A stretch of DNA of 64,000 bases from UBA685 sp049890215 (GTDB lineage: Bacteria; Pseudomonadota; Alphaproteobacteria; Puniceispirillales; Puniceispirillaceae), in NCBI GenBank assembly GCA_049890215.1, contig JBMHBX010000012.1, forward strand, positions 62,001-126,000, given 5' to 3'. The notes under the pieces were generated by a model. That model was not told the origin of the DNA. It did no database searches and worked only from the letters and a program-made list of their open reading frames with translations. Shown here in pieces: positions 17,681 to 24,881 of the stretch. The translations under genes and the position numbers were made by a program. Each line of letters starts with the position of its first letter. The first letter of the stretch is position 1.

Positions 17681-18759
17681 TTCTCATCACGTAATTTGGC
17701 ACGCAATTCATCAATCACAATGGCTTTGCCATTTTGTTCAACATGCCAGAACGTCCATCCGTTACAGCTTGGCGCTTCTTGTAATTGTGCGCCGAGCGTA
17801 TGGATGGTACCTGACAAATCTTTGCCAGCTTTCTTTTTCATGGCTTTTAATGTGCCGTCTGCACAGACTTGCGCTGAAAAACGGCGTTTTTGATCAAAAA
17901 CCTTGTCACCAACTGAAATCCAGCCACGTTCCACAAGAGCGCCAAATGGCACGCGTGGTTCTGCCTTCTTGGTCTTTGTCTCAAGCAACTGATGCTCTTT
18001 GACAGGTTGTACAGCGGCGATCCTGTCAGTCGCAATTTTGACATAAGACTCATCTTGTTCAATGCCGATAAAATGCCGCCCTAATTTTTTCGCAACAGCG
18101 CCTGTTGTTCCTGTCCCGAAAAAGGGATCAAGAACAATATCGCCTCTTTTGGTGGACGATAATATCACACGCGCCAACAGATTTTCCGGCTTTTGCGTTG
18201 GATGGGCTTTTTTACCATCTGCCCCTTTGAGCCTCTCTGCCCCTGTGCATAATGGCAAATGCCAGTCTGAGCGCATTTGCAGACCTTCATTCAGGGCTTT
18301 CATCGCTTCATAATTAAAAGTGTATTTTGACGATTCAGATTTAGACGCCCAGATTAGCGTTTCATGCGCATTGGTAAAACGGCGCCCTCTGAAATTTGGC
18401 ATAGGATTGGTTTTGCGCCAGATAATATCATTGAGCATCCAAAAGCCAAGATCCTGCAGCTGAACGCCCAAACGAAACACATTATGATAAGAGCCGATCA
18501 CCCAAATGGCGCCATCTGGCTTCAAAATACGCCGGCATTCTGACAGCCATGCTTTGCACATTGAATCATAGGCGGCAAAGCTGTCAAATTGGTCCCATGC
18601 ATCATCAACCGCATCAACCAATGACTGGTCAGGGCGATGAAGGGCACCTGATAATTGCAAATTATAAGGCGGGTCAGCAAAGACTAAATCCACAGAACTA
18701 TCAGGCAGTTTTTGTAACTGCGCGATACAATCACCATGGTAAATGACATCTGTTTTCAT
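17668..18759 (-). CDS. ccrM: Cell-cycle DNA adenine methyltransferase CcrM (GANTC)
   Basis: A 363-residue N6-adenine methyltransferase of the beta class. Motif IV DPPYNLQLSG is at 29-38, and the AdoMet motif DPFFGTGTTG is at 211-220. A C-terminal domain of about 100 residues (260-363) ends in HTLGAQLQEAPSCNGWTFWHVE, as in Caulobacter CcrM, where it is needed for DNA recognition. CcrM methylates GANTC after replication and sets cell-cycle gene timing. No restriction partner is nearby, consistent with an orphan regulator. It is downstream of rnhB on the same strand, and GANTC sites occur in its leader and in the oriC region. Confidence 0.93.
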   Translation of the reverse strand: MKTDVIYHGDCIAQLQKLPDSSVDLVFADPPYNLQLSGALHRPDQSLVDAVDDAWDQFDSFAAYDSMCKAWLSECRRILKPDGAIWVIGSYHNVFRLGVQLQDLGFWMLNDIIWRKTNPMPNFRGRRFTNAHETLIWASKSESSKYTFNYEAMKALNEGLQMRSDWHLPLCTGAERLKGADGKKAHPTQKPENLLARVILSSTKRGDIVLDPFFGTGTTGAVAKKLGRHFIGIEQDESYVKIATDRIAAVQPVKEHQLLETKTKKAEPRVPFGALVERGWISVGDKVFDQKRRFSAQVCADGTLKAMKKKAGKDLSGTIHTLGAQLQEAPSCNGWTFWHVEQNGKAIVIDELRAKLRDENYSA

Positions 18760-18963
18760 TGATCTGTGAACCTGTTATTTTAACTCTGATGTTACCAACA
18801 AACATCAAAGAATCACTATAAGTCAATGAAATACATAAATAATTTTATCGCACACAATATATTGTGTTTTCAGACTCATTCATCATAGCTTATTTAGTAT
18901 CACGCCTTTTGATGCTCTTTTCCGGCGAGATAGCGGATAACAGATTTTGCCGCTGTGTCGGCG
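18760..18963. promoter_or_regulatory. ccrM upstream region with palindrome and two GANTC sites
   Basis: This 204-bp gap between rnhB and ccrM holds the perfect 16-bp palindrome ACACAATATATTGTGT (18852-18867), a GAATC site (18810-18814) and a GACTC site (18873-18877), all in the ccrM leader or promoter. A full CtrA box (TTAA-N7-TTAA) is not present. The part next to rnhB (18900-18963) shows no gene. Confidence 0.5.
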
Positions 18964-19644
18964 TTATATTTGCCTCTCTTTCAGCTTGCGAATAGGCGCA
19001 AAAGATCGCCTGTGATGATCTGTGATTCCATAATCAGATAAAGCCTGCCTGTGCGCTTTGGTCCCATAGCCCTGATTGCGATCCCACCCATAGACAGGAT
19101 AGGCTTCATGTAACTCTGCCATATAGGCATCACGCTTTTGTTTAGCGATCACAGAGGCCGCGGCAACTGACAGTATTTTGCTATCACCTTTGATAACTGC
19201 CTCAGCAGGATAATTGAGGTCCGGCAGCAAATTGCCATCGACAAACACGCGTGCAACCTCACATTTACCAGACGTTGCCAGCCCAAGAGGGTCTTGCTCT
19301 ATAAGGCGCCTTGCAAGCGTGTCAGCCGCCATCTTCATCGCCGCAAAATTCGCCTGTAATATGCCGATATCATCTATCATCTGAACAGATGAGAACGCCG
19401 CCTCACACGCATGCGGCCCCTTTGTGAGATGGTGATATATATCAGCTCGTTTTTTGACAGATAATTTTTTCGAATCAGTCAGACCAGGCGGCAACATATC
19501 TAAGGCTCTTGGGTCAATCCAAAAAGCGGCCGCACAGACAGGCCCTGCCCACGGACCTCTGCCAGCTTCATCAATGCCGATCACATATCCCTGTTTAATC
19601 AGGGGCGATTCAGCAGTAAAATCTGGCTTATCAGATGGCATCAT
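18964..19644 (-). CDS. rnhB: Ribonuclease HII
   Basis: A 226-residue endonuclease that cuts RNA in RNA-DNA hybrids and starts removal of misinserted ribonucleotides. GIDEAGRGPWAGPV (23-36) carries the acidic residues D25 and E26, LTDSKKLS follows, and the later DGN and KGDSKILSVAAASVIAKQKRD segments complete the active site. A MoaB gene starts 8 bp upstream on the same strand. Confidence 0.95.
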   Translation of the reverse strand: MMPSDKPDFTAESPLIKQGYVIGIDEAGRGPWAGPVCAAAFWIDPRALDMLPPGLTDSKKLSVKKRADIYHHLTKGPHACEAAFSSVQMIDDIGILQANFAAMKMAADTLARRLIEQDPLGLATSGKCEVARVFVDGNLLPDLNYPAEAVIKGDSKILSVAAASVIAKQKRDAYMAELHEAYPVYGWDRNQGYGTKAHRQALSDYGITDHHRRSFAPIRKLKERQI

Positions 19645-19652
19645 CTCATCAA

Positions 19653-20207
19653 TCAGGACGATTTACGCCCCTGCAGACCTGTTTCTGTCAGCCGCGGCAT
19701 AATCTCAACAAAATTACAGGGGCGGTGACGATAATCAAGCTGATGGGCTAATAAATCATCCCAGGCATCACGACATGCCGAAGGTGAGCCTGGCAATGCA
19801 AATAAATAGGTGCCACCTGCCACACCGGCAAGAGCGCGGCTTTGCAGGGTTGAGGTGCCAATCTTCTGAAAAGACAGAAACCGGAACATTTCCCCAAAGC
19901 CTTCAATTTCTTTTTCAAAAACAGCCCGAAAAGCCTCTGGCGTGACATCTCTTCCTGTCAGGCCTGTGCCTCCTGTGGCGATCACCACATCAATTTGCTT
20001 ATCAGCGATATAAGTGCCAAGAGCAGTGATAATCTTTTCTTCATCATCTGTAACGATACAGCGATCAGCCAGATGATGACCAGCCTCCTGCAAACGCCCT
20101 GCCAGAAGATCACCTGATTTATCATCTTCAAGAGAGCGGCTGTCAGAGATAGTCATCACAGCGATTGAGACAGGCACAAAAGAGCGGCTTTCATCAAGTC
20201 CCATCAT
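19653..20207 (-). CDS. moaB: Molybdenum cofactor biosynthesis protein MoaB
   Basis: A 184-residue MoaB/Mog-fold protein. IAVMTISDSRSLEDDKSGDLL near the start, ATGGTGLTGRDVTPEA in the middle and LFALPGSPSACRDAWDDLL near the end are the molybdopterin-binding features of the family. Mog-type adenylyl transfer to molybdopterin is the family reaction. No other molybdenum cofactor genes lie close. It overlaps the 3' end of the transglycosylase gene by 14 nt, implying cotranscription. Confidence 0.88.
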   Translation of the reverse strand: MMGLDESRSFVPVSIAVMTISDSRSLEDDKSGDLLAGRLQEAGHHLADRCIVTDDEEKIITALGTYIADKQIDVVIATGGTGLTGRDVTPEAFRAVFEKEIEGFGEMFRFLSFQKIGTSTLQSRALAGVAGGTYLFALPGSPSACRDAWDDLLAHQLDYRHRPCNFVEIMPRLTETGLQGRKSS

Positions 20208-22008
20208 GATCTCCTGTCTGGTTATCTGCCTCTTGCCCTAATTGAGACAAAAACAAACTTTGCCGGTCAGATCTGTTCTTGGTCACCAATTCACGCAAAG
20301 CCGGCATATCCTGAGAGAATTGCGTGCGATACATCCATAAATTGCCTAAGACGGCTTTGACATAAATACGTGTTTCTCTGGCCGGAATAGATTCGATAAA
20401 CATCATAATATCATCTTTATGATTCATCTTTTTCAGCCATTTATTCAAATTGCCAGGCCCGCCATTATACGCTGCCAGCATTTTGGCAATATTATGATCA
20501 ATGATTGGCTCTTTGAAAAGATGCTCAATATAACGCTGACCAAGAGAAATATTAAAAGCAGGATCATATAATTTATAGCGTTTGGTTGTCCGCAATTTCC
20601 GATCTTTGGTGATAAAGGCAGCGGTTGCCGGCATGATTTGCATCATGCCTGCTGCTTTGGCACGGCTTTTGGCTCCTGCTGAAAAACCTGATTCCTTGCG
20701 GATAATGGCATATAGCAAAGCTTCATCTAAATAAAAATCTGTTTCCAGAGACAGGCGCGGATACAGGCCCCCGAATATTTCTTCACCTGTCTGAAAGCGA
20801 TGATAATCTGCTAATCTGAAAGCAAGATCAGCCATACCATTTTCAACAGAAAATGAAATCAGCTCACGGCGCAAATTCTCTGGCATATCATTATACAGAT
20901 ATCTGATTTCACGCGCCGCCTCATGCTGATTATCAATTTGCAGCATGGCCAATGCGCGCCTGCCGCCCTTATGGCGCATAAGCCATTCCACAACCTTCTC
21001 CTGAGAGGCAGGCAGGGAAAAATCAACCTCATAAGACTGACCTGAAATTTGCATTGCCATCATGCCATAAAAAGAAGACGGATAAGATAAGGTAATATCA
21101 AGATAGCGCATTGCCTCTTCGATATCTTTATCTCTCATGGCCGCCCGATAAGACCAAAATCCGGCACCGGCTCGCAAAGGCGCAGGTGCCTCTTCTATCT
21201 CTGCCAATGTGGTGAAAAAACTCTTTGCAAGTGCATATTGCCCTGAACGCCATGCCCCAAGGCCACCTGCCCAATATCCCATCCATGCCTTATCTCTGCC
21301 AGCGCCAATCGCATGACGCGCGGTGCGGATGGCTTTTTGATCAAGGCCAAAGATAAAATAAGCATGAGCAATCTCACCAAGCAATTGCGCCTCTTCAAGC
21401 TTGGTCAGATATTTCAGGCTTGATCTCTCCATCAGATACGCTTTACCGGCGGTTGGCGCTCTGCTTCTGATAAAGCGGCGCACTTTTGAGGCAATCGCCC
21501 GTGTCTGGCGCGGCGAGACACGCCCTGCTGTAGAGGCAGGAATCTGCGCACGATAACTATGAAGATTGGAATGGCCAATTCCGTTCAGATAGCCCTTTTT
21601 CGGCGCTTTCGGTGATTTTGCGCCTGCCGGTTTGCGCTTTTTGGCAAGCCAGCTTATCCGGCTTGCTGCCGGATGATCAGAATAATGGCTTAGCCATTGT
21701 GATAATTCTTTGAAGCTTGAACGCCAGGCAGTCGGATGCAGATATTTTTGTGATAATACATGCCCCATTAATAGAGGGTTTTCGACTTTGGCAATAACCT
21801 TGGCAGCCTGCTTTATGTTTCCGTCTTCTTGCAGGGCGAAAATCTGTTTGTAATAACCAACATCTTTATCAGACAGGATATCAAAAGATGCCATAGCCTG
21901 CCTGGGCGCCATCATCTGAGACGCACATATCACTGTGGCAACCAACACCGCTTTGCAAAACAGGGCCACATTATATTGCCGAAACCACATCTTTTTATGA
22001 CACCACAT
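20194..22008 (-). CDS. slt: Soluble lytic murein transglycosylase
   Basis: A 604-residue exported enzyme that cleaves peptidoglycan to 1,6-anhydro-muropeptides. An N-terminal signal segment is followed by a long helical superhelix (about 40-430). The SLT domain then begins with ALLYAIIRKESGFSAGAKSRAKAAGMMQIMP, where the glutamate near residue 440 is the catalytic acid. GQRYIEHLF and AAYNGGPGNLNKWL complete the lysozyme-like fold. A downstream Thr-Lys-Asn-rich tail is not part of the domain. The start may lie a few codons further in (MWFRQYN), since the first residues precede the hydrophobic signal core. Confidence 0.88.
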   Translation of the reverse strand: MWCHKKMWFRQYNVALFCKAVLVATVICASQMMAPRQAMASFDILSDKDVGYYKQIFALQEDGNIKQAAKVIAKVENPLLMGHVLSQKYLHPTAWRSSFKELSQWLSHYSDHPAASRISWLAKKRKPAGAKSPKAPKKGYLNGIGHSNLHSYRAQIPASTAGRVSPRQTRAIASKVRRFIRSRAPTAGKAYLMERSSLKYLTKLEEAQLLGEIAHAYFIFGLDQKAIRTARHAIGAGRDKAWMGYWAGGLGAWRSGQYALAKSFFTTLAEIEEAPAPLRAGAGFWSYRAAMRDKDIEEAMRYLDITLSYPSSFYGMMAMQISGQSYEVDFSLPASQEKVVEWLMRHKGGRRALAMLQIDNQHEAAREIRYLYNDMPENLRRELISFSVENGMADLAFRLADYHRFQTGEEIFGGLYPRLSLETDFYLDEALLYAIIRKESGFSAGAKSRAKAAGMMQIMPATAAFITKDRKLRTTKRYKLYDPAFNISLGQRYIEHLFKEPIIDHNIAKMLAAYNGGPGNLNKWLKKMNHKDDIMMFIESIPARETRIYVKAVLGNLWMYRTQFSQDMPALRELVTKNRSDRQSLFLSQLGQEADNQTGDHDGT

Positions 22009-22085
22009 AATTCAGTCTTATTTCCTGCCAGACGACATCTCATATCCGCGTCTCTTTTATGAGGCAATCACAAAGCTGGATCAAT

Positions 22086-22115
22086 TGAAAATCGCCCGGG
22101 TGAAAATCGCGCGGG
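22086..22115. repeat. Two-unit 15-bp tandem repeat
   Basis: TGAAAATCGCCCGGG (22086-22100) is followed at once by TGAAAATCGCGCGGG (22101-22115), one mismatch apart. It lies in the non-coding gap between slt and the uracil-DNA glycosylase gene. Confidence 0.75.
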
Positions 22116-22116
22116 C

Positions 22117-22137
22117 ATAAGGATAAAATATCCTTAT
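22117..22137 (-). terminator. Perfect hairpin over the udg stop codon
   Basis: ATAAGGATA and TATCCTTAT form a 9-bp stem with an AAA loop that overlaps the udg stop (22134-22136). No T-run follows on the minus strand, so it may protect mRNA ends rather than terminate. Confidence 0.35.
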
Positions 22138-23054
22138 CCATTTGCCATTTTTTTGCGCAACCGGACCAAATCCTGAAACGCAAGAGACTTATGATGAGGT
22201 GAGCGCAATAAATAACCCGGATGAAGACAAGGCAATAATGGCAGGGCCTTCTCAGTTTTTGGCAAAATACGTGGCTGATAATCATGAAATGCGCCGCGCA
22301 GTTTCATAATACCAGTCTCAGTCTCAAGCAATGTCTTTGCCGCTGTACCGCCAAGCGCTAAAATAATATCAGGTGCCACAAGCTCAATATGCTTTTCCAC
22401 AAAAGGGCGCATCATCGCCGTTTCTTCAGCGGTTGGCGTCCTGTTACCCGGCGGGCGCCATGGCATGATATTGGCAATATAGACAGATGATCTGTCAAGA
22501 CCGACCGCCGCCAGCATTTGATCAAGCAACTGGCCGGCATTGCCAACAAAGGGCACGCCCATGCGATCTTCATCTTTGCCGGGTGCCTCACCAATTATCA
22601 TCACAGATGCCTCAGGATTACCATCACAAAAGACAAGATTGCTTGCAGTGCGTTTCAGCTCACACCCTTCAAAAGCTGCAAGCGCCTCTTTAAGAGCGCT
22701 CACATTCGTGATATTTGCCACAATATCATGAGCTGACGAAACAGAGTCAGGTTGGGCACTTTGTGATGTCTCAGCGCGGGCCACAGAGCTTTGTTGTGCC
22801 GGTACCACCTCAGATATCTTTGATTGTCCGCCTGTTGTCTCTGGCGCTACTATTTTTGGCCCCGTAATCTCTGGCCCCGTAATCTCTGACCCCGTAATCT
22901 CTGACCTTGTAATCTCAGCCAGAGAGACCTGCCAGGAAGAGCGATCTGAGACATCATCAAGCAACACTTCATCACAGCCCATTTCCACCTGCCAAGAAAG
23001 TGACTGTATCAGGTCAGTTTTTGTCGTCTGTTTGATTGTCAATGCGGCTTCCAT
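22134..23054 (-). CDS. Uracil-DNA glycosylase, family-4-like, without Fe-S ligands
   Basis: A 306-residue protein with a divergent N-terminal half and a uracil-DNA glycosylase superfamily domain from about 115. Motif A is GEAPGKDED (155-163), followed by PFVGNAGQLLDQML, PWRPPGNRTPT (198-208) and motif B HPGYLLRSP (278-286). Family-4 enzymes use four cysteines for a 4Fe-4S cluster. Here the positions that match KCRPP and the later Cys-P-F-L are W199 and R217, so the cluster is probably absent. Residues 46-66 are a pentapeptide repeat encoded by 15-bp DNA units. The role is removal of uracil from DNA. Start choice is uncertain because the N-terminal region is poorly conserved. Confidence 0.8.
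   Translation of the reverse strand: MEAALTIKQTTKTDLIQSLSWQVEMGCDEVLLDDVSDRSSWQVSLAEITRSEITGSEITGPEITGPKIVAPETTGGQSKISEVVPAQQSSVARAETSQSAQPDSVSSAHDIVANITNVSALKEALAAFEGCELKRTASNLVFCDGNPEASVMIIGEAPGKDEDRMGVPFVGNAGQLLDQMLAAVGLDRSSVYIANIMPWRPPGNRTPTAEETAMMRPFVEKHIELVAPDIILALGGTAAKTLLETETGIMKLRGAFHDYQPRILPKTEKALPLLPCLHPGYLLRSPHHKSLAFQDLVRLRKKMANG
22861..22920. repeat. Four-unit 15-bp in-frame minisatellite in udg
   Basis: Four 15-bp units of the type CCCGTAATCTCTGRC (the last diverged) fill 22861-22920. On the minus strand they encode repeats of EIT-G/R-S/P in the linker before the glycosylase domain. The unit is a multiple of three, so copy-number change keeps the frame. Confidence 0.85.
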
Positions 23055-23179
23055 CTGGCATTTTTTTATTTGAGTATTTTATCTAATGGTGACATAGACA
23101 GAACACAGGGTAAATTCAATAATACAATGTGATGGTTGTCCTATATATTGTAAAGCTTTGCGCCGTTATGAAAAACAAA

Positions 23180-23194
23180 TGATGATCATTATCA
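23180..23194. promoter_or_regulatory. Fur-like box upstream of ETF-QO
   Basis: TGATGATCATTATCA matches the 7-1-7 Fur consensus TGATAATNATTATCA at all but one position and is a near-perfect palindrome. It lies 25 bp before the ETF-QO start. Confidence 0.45.
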
Positions 23195-23219
23195 CAAGAA
23201 AGTCAGAAAAGGGTTAATT

Positions 23220-24860
23220 ATGGAACGTGAATCCATGGAATTTGATGTTGTGATTGTTGGCGGTGGCCCGTCCGGCCTGTCTGCGGCTATCAGATTGAAA
23301 CAACGTGCAGCAGAAGAAGGCAAATCTGTTGAAGTATGCCTGATTGAAAAAGGCAGCGAAATTGGTGCCCATATTCTGTCAGGCGCTGTTCTGGAACCAC
23401 GCGCTCTCAATGAGCTGATACCTGACTGGCAGGAAAAAGGCGCGCCTCTTGATACGCCTGTGAAAACAGATAAATTCATGTTCCTGACGCAATCTGGTCA
23501 GTTCCAGCTGCCAACCCCGCCACAAATGAATAATCATGGCAATTATATCATTTCGCTTGGGAATTTTTGTCGCTGGCTTGCTGAACAGGCTGAATCCCTT
23601 GGTGTTGAGATTTATCCCGGCTTTCCGGCAGCGCATGTTATCCATGATGATAACGGGGCCGTCATCGGTGTTGGCACAGGCGATATGGGTGTTGGCAAAG
23701 ATGGTGAAAAAACAGATAATTATATGCCTGGCATGGATTTGCTTGGCAAACAGGTCATCTTTGCCGAAGGCTGCAGAGGCCATCTGACCAAAGGCTTATT
23801 TGAAACTTTTGATTTGCGTGAAGGCAAAGACCCTCAGACTTATGCCATTGGTATCAAAGAATTATGGGATATTGATCCTGCCAAATCAAAGCCGGGGACT
23901 GTATGGCATTCAGTGGGATGGCCTTTATCAACAGACACCTATGGCGGCTCATTTTTATATCATCTAAATGGCAATCAGGTGGCTGTTGGCTATGTGGTTG
24001 GTCTTGATTATTCAAATCCACATTTATCACCTTTCGAAGAATTCCAGCGCTTTAAGACTCATCCGAAAGTCAGAGATGTTTTCGAAGGCGGACGCCGTGT
24101 GTCTTATGGCGCGCGCGCTCTGAATGAAGGCGGGTTCCAGTCAGTGCCAAAATTAACCTTCCCTGGCGGTTGTCTGGTTGGGTGTACAGCCGGCTTTTTG
24201 AATGTGCCAAAAATCAAAGGCACCCATACCTCAATGAAATCTGGCATGCTTGCTGCTGATGCCGTCTTTGATGTGGTCACAAATGACGCAGCAACAGCAG
24301 GTAGTGAGCCTGTCTCTTACGCACAAAAGATTGAACAATCCTGGCTGTGGAAAGAGTTATATAAAGTACGCAATATCCGCCCGTCATTTAACAAAGGCTT
24401 GTGGGTTGGCATGGCCTATTCAGCGCTTGATACCTATATTTTGCGCGGCAATGCACCATGGACTTTCTCTCATCACGCTGATCACACAAATTTGAAACCA
24501 GCTGATAAGGCACCAAAAATCGCTTATCCAAAGCCTGATAATATTGTCAGCTTTGATCGCAATTCATCTGTCTATCTGTCCGGGACAAATCATGAGGAAA
24601 ATCAGCCTGTGCATTTGCGACTCAAAGACAGCTCTGTGCCGGTAGCCCATAATCTGGCGCTCTATGATGCACCGGAACAACGCTATTGTCCGGCAGGTGT
24701 CTATGAAATTGTGCGTGATGAAAATGGCGACAACCCTGCTTTGCAAATTAATGCGCAAAATTGTGTACATTGCAAAACATGCGACATTAAAGATCCGACA
24801 CAAAATATTCAATGGGTCACACCAGAAGGGGGCGGCGGGCCAAATTATCCTAATATGTAG
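23220..24860 (+). CDS. Electron transfer flavoprotein-ubiquinone oxidoreductase
   Basis: A 546-residue membrane-associated flavoprotein that passes electrons from ETF (fatty and amino acid oxidation) to ubiquinone. The FAD motif VVIVGGGPSGLSAAI is at about 10-24. The ubiquinone-binding region around GCTAGFLNVPKIKGTHTSMKSGMLAAD lies near 320-346. The C-terminal 4Fe-4S cluster ligands are the Cys in RYCPAGVYE and C515, C518 and C521 of NCVHCKTCDIKDP. Length and motifs match the alphaproteobacterial and mitochondrial ETFDH enzymes. etfA/etfB are not in the window. It diverges from udg across 165 bp. Confidence 0.95.
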   Translation: MERESMEFDVVIVGGGPSGLSAAIRLKQRAAEEGKSVEVCLIEKGSEIGAHILSGAVLEPRALNELIPDWQEKGAPLDTPVKTDKFMFLTQSGQFQLPTPPQMNNHGNYIISLGNFCRWLAEQAESLGVEIYPGFPAAHVIHDDNGAVIGVGTGDMGVGKDGEKTDNYMPGMDLLGKQVIFAEGCRGHLTKGLFETFDLREGKDPQTYAIGIKELWDIDPAKSKPGTVWHSVGWPLSTDTYGGSFLYHLNGNQVAVGYVVGLDYSNPHLSPFEEFQRFKTHPKVRDVFEGGRRVSYGARALNEGGFQSVPKLTFPGGCLVGCTAGFLNVPKIKGTHTSMKSGMLAADAVFDVVTNDAATAGSEPVSYAQKIEQSWLWKELYKVRNIRPSFNKGLWVGMAYSALDTYILRGNAPWTFSHHADHTNLKPADKAPKIAYPKPDNIVSFDRNSSVYLSGTNHEENQPVHLRLKDSSVPVAHNLALYDAPEQRYCPAGVYEIVRDENGDNPALQINAQNCVHCKTCDIKDPTQNIQWVTPEGGGGPNYPNM

Positions 24861-24881
24861 CCCTGCCATTTTGTCATTTTA

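Noticed and set aside
18900..18963. Short minus-strand peptide ending AKSVIRYLAGKEHQKA after rnhB
   Set aside because: The frame is closed by a stop just upstream and has no start codon, so it cannot be shown to be a gene or a frameshifted end of rnhB.
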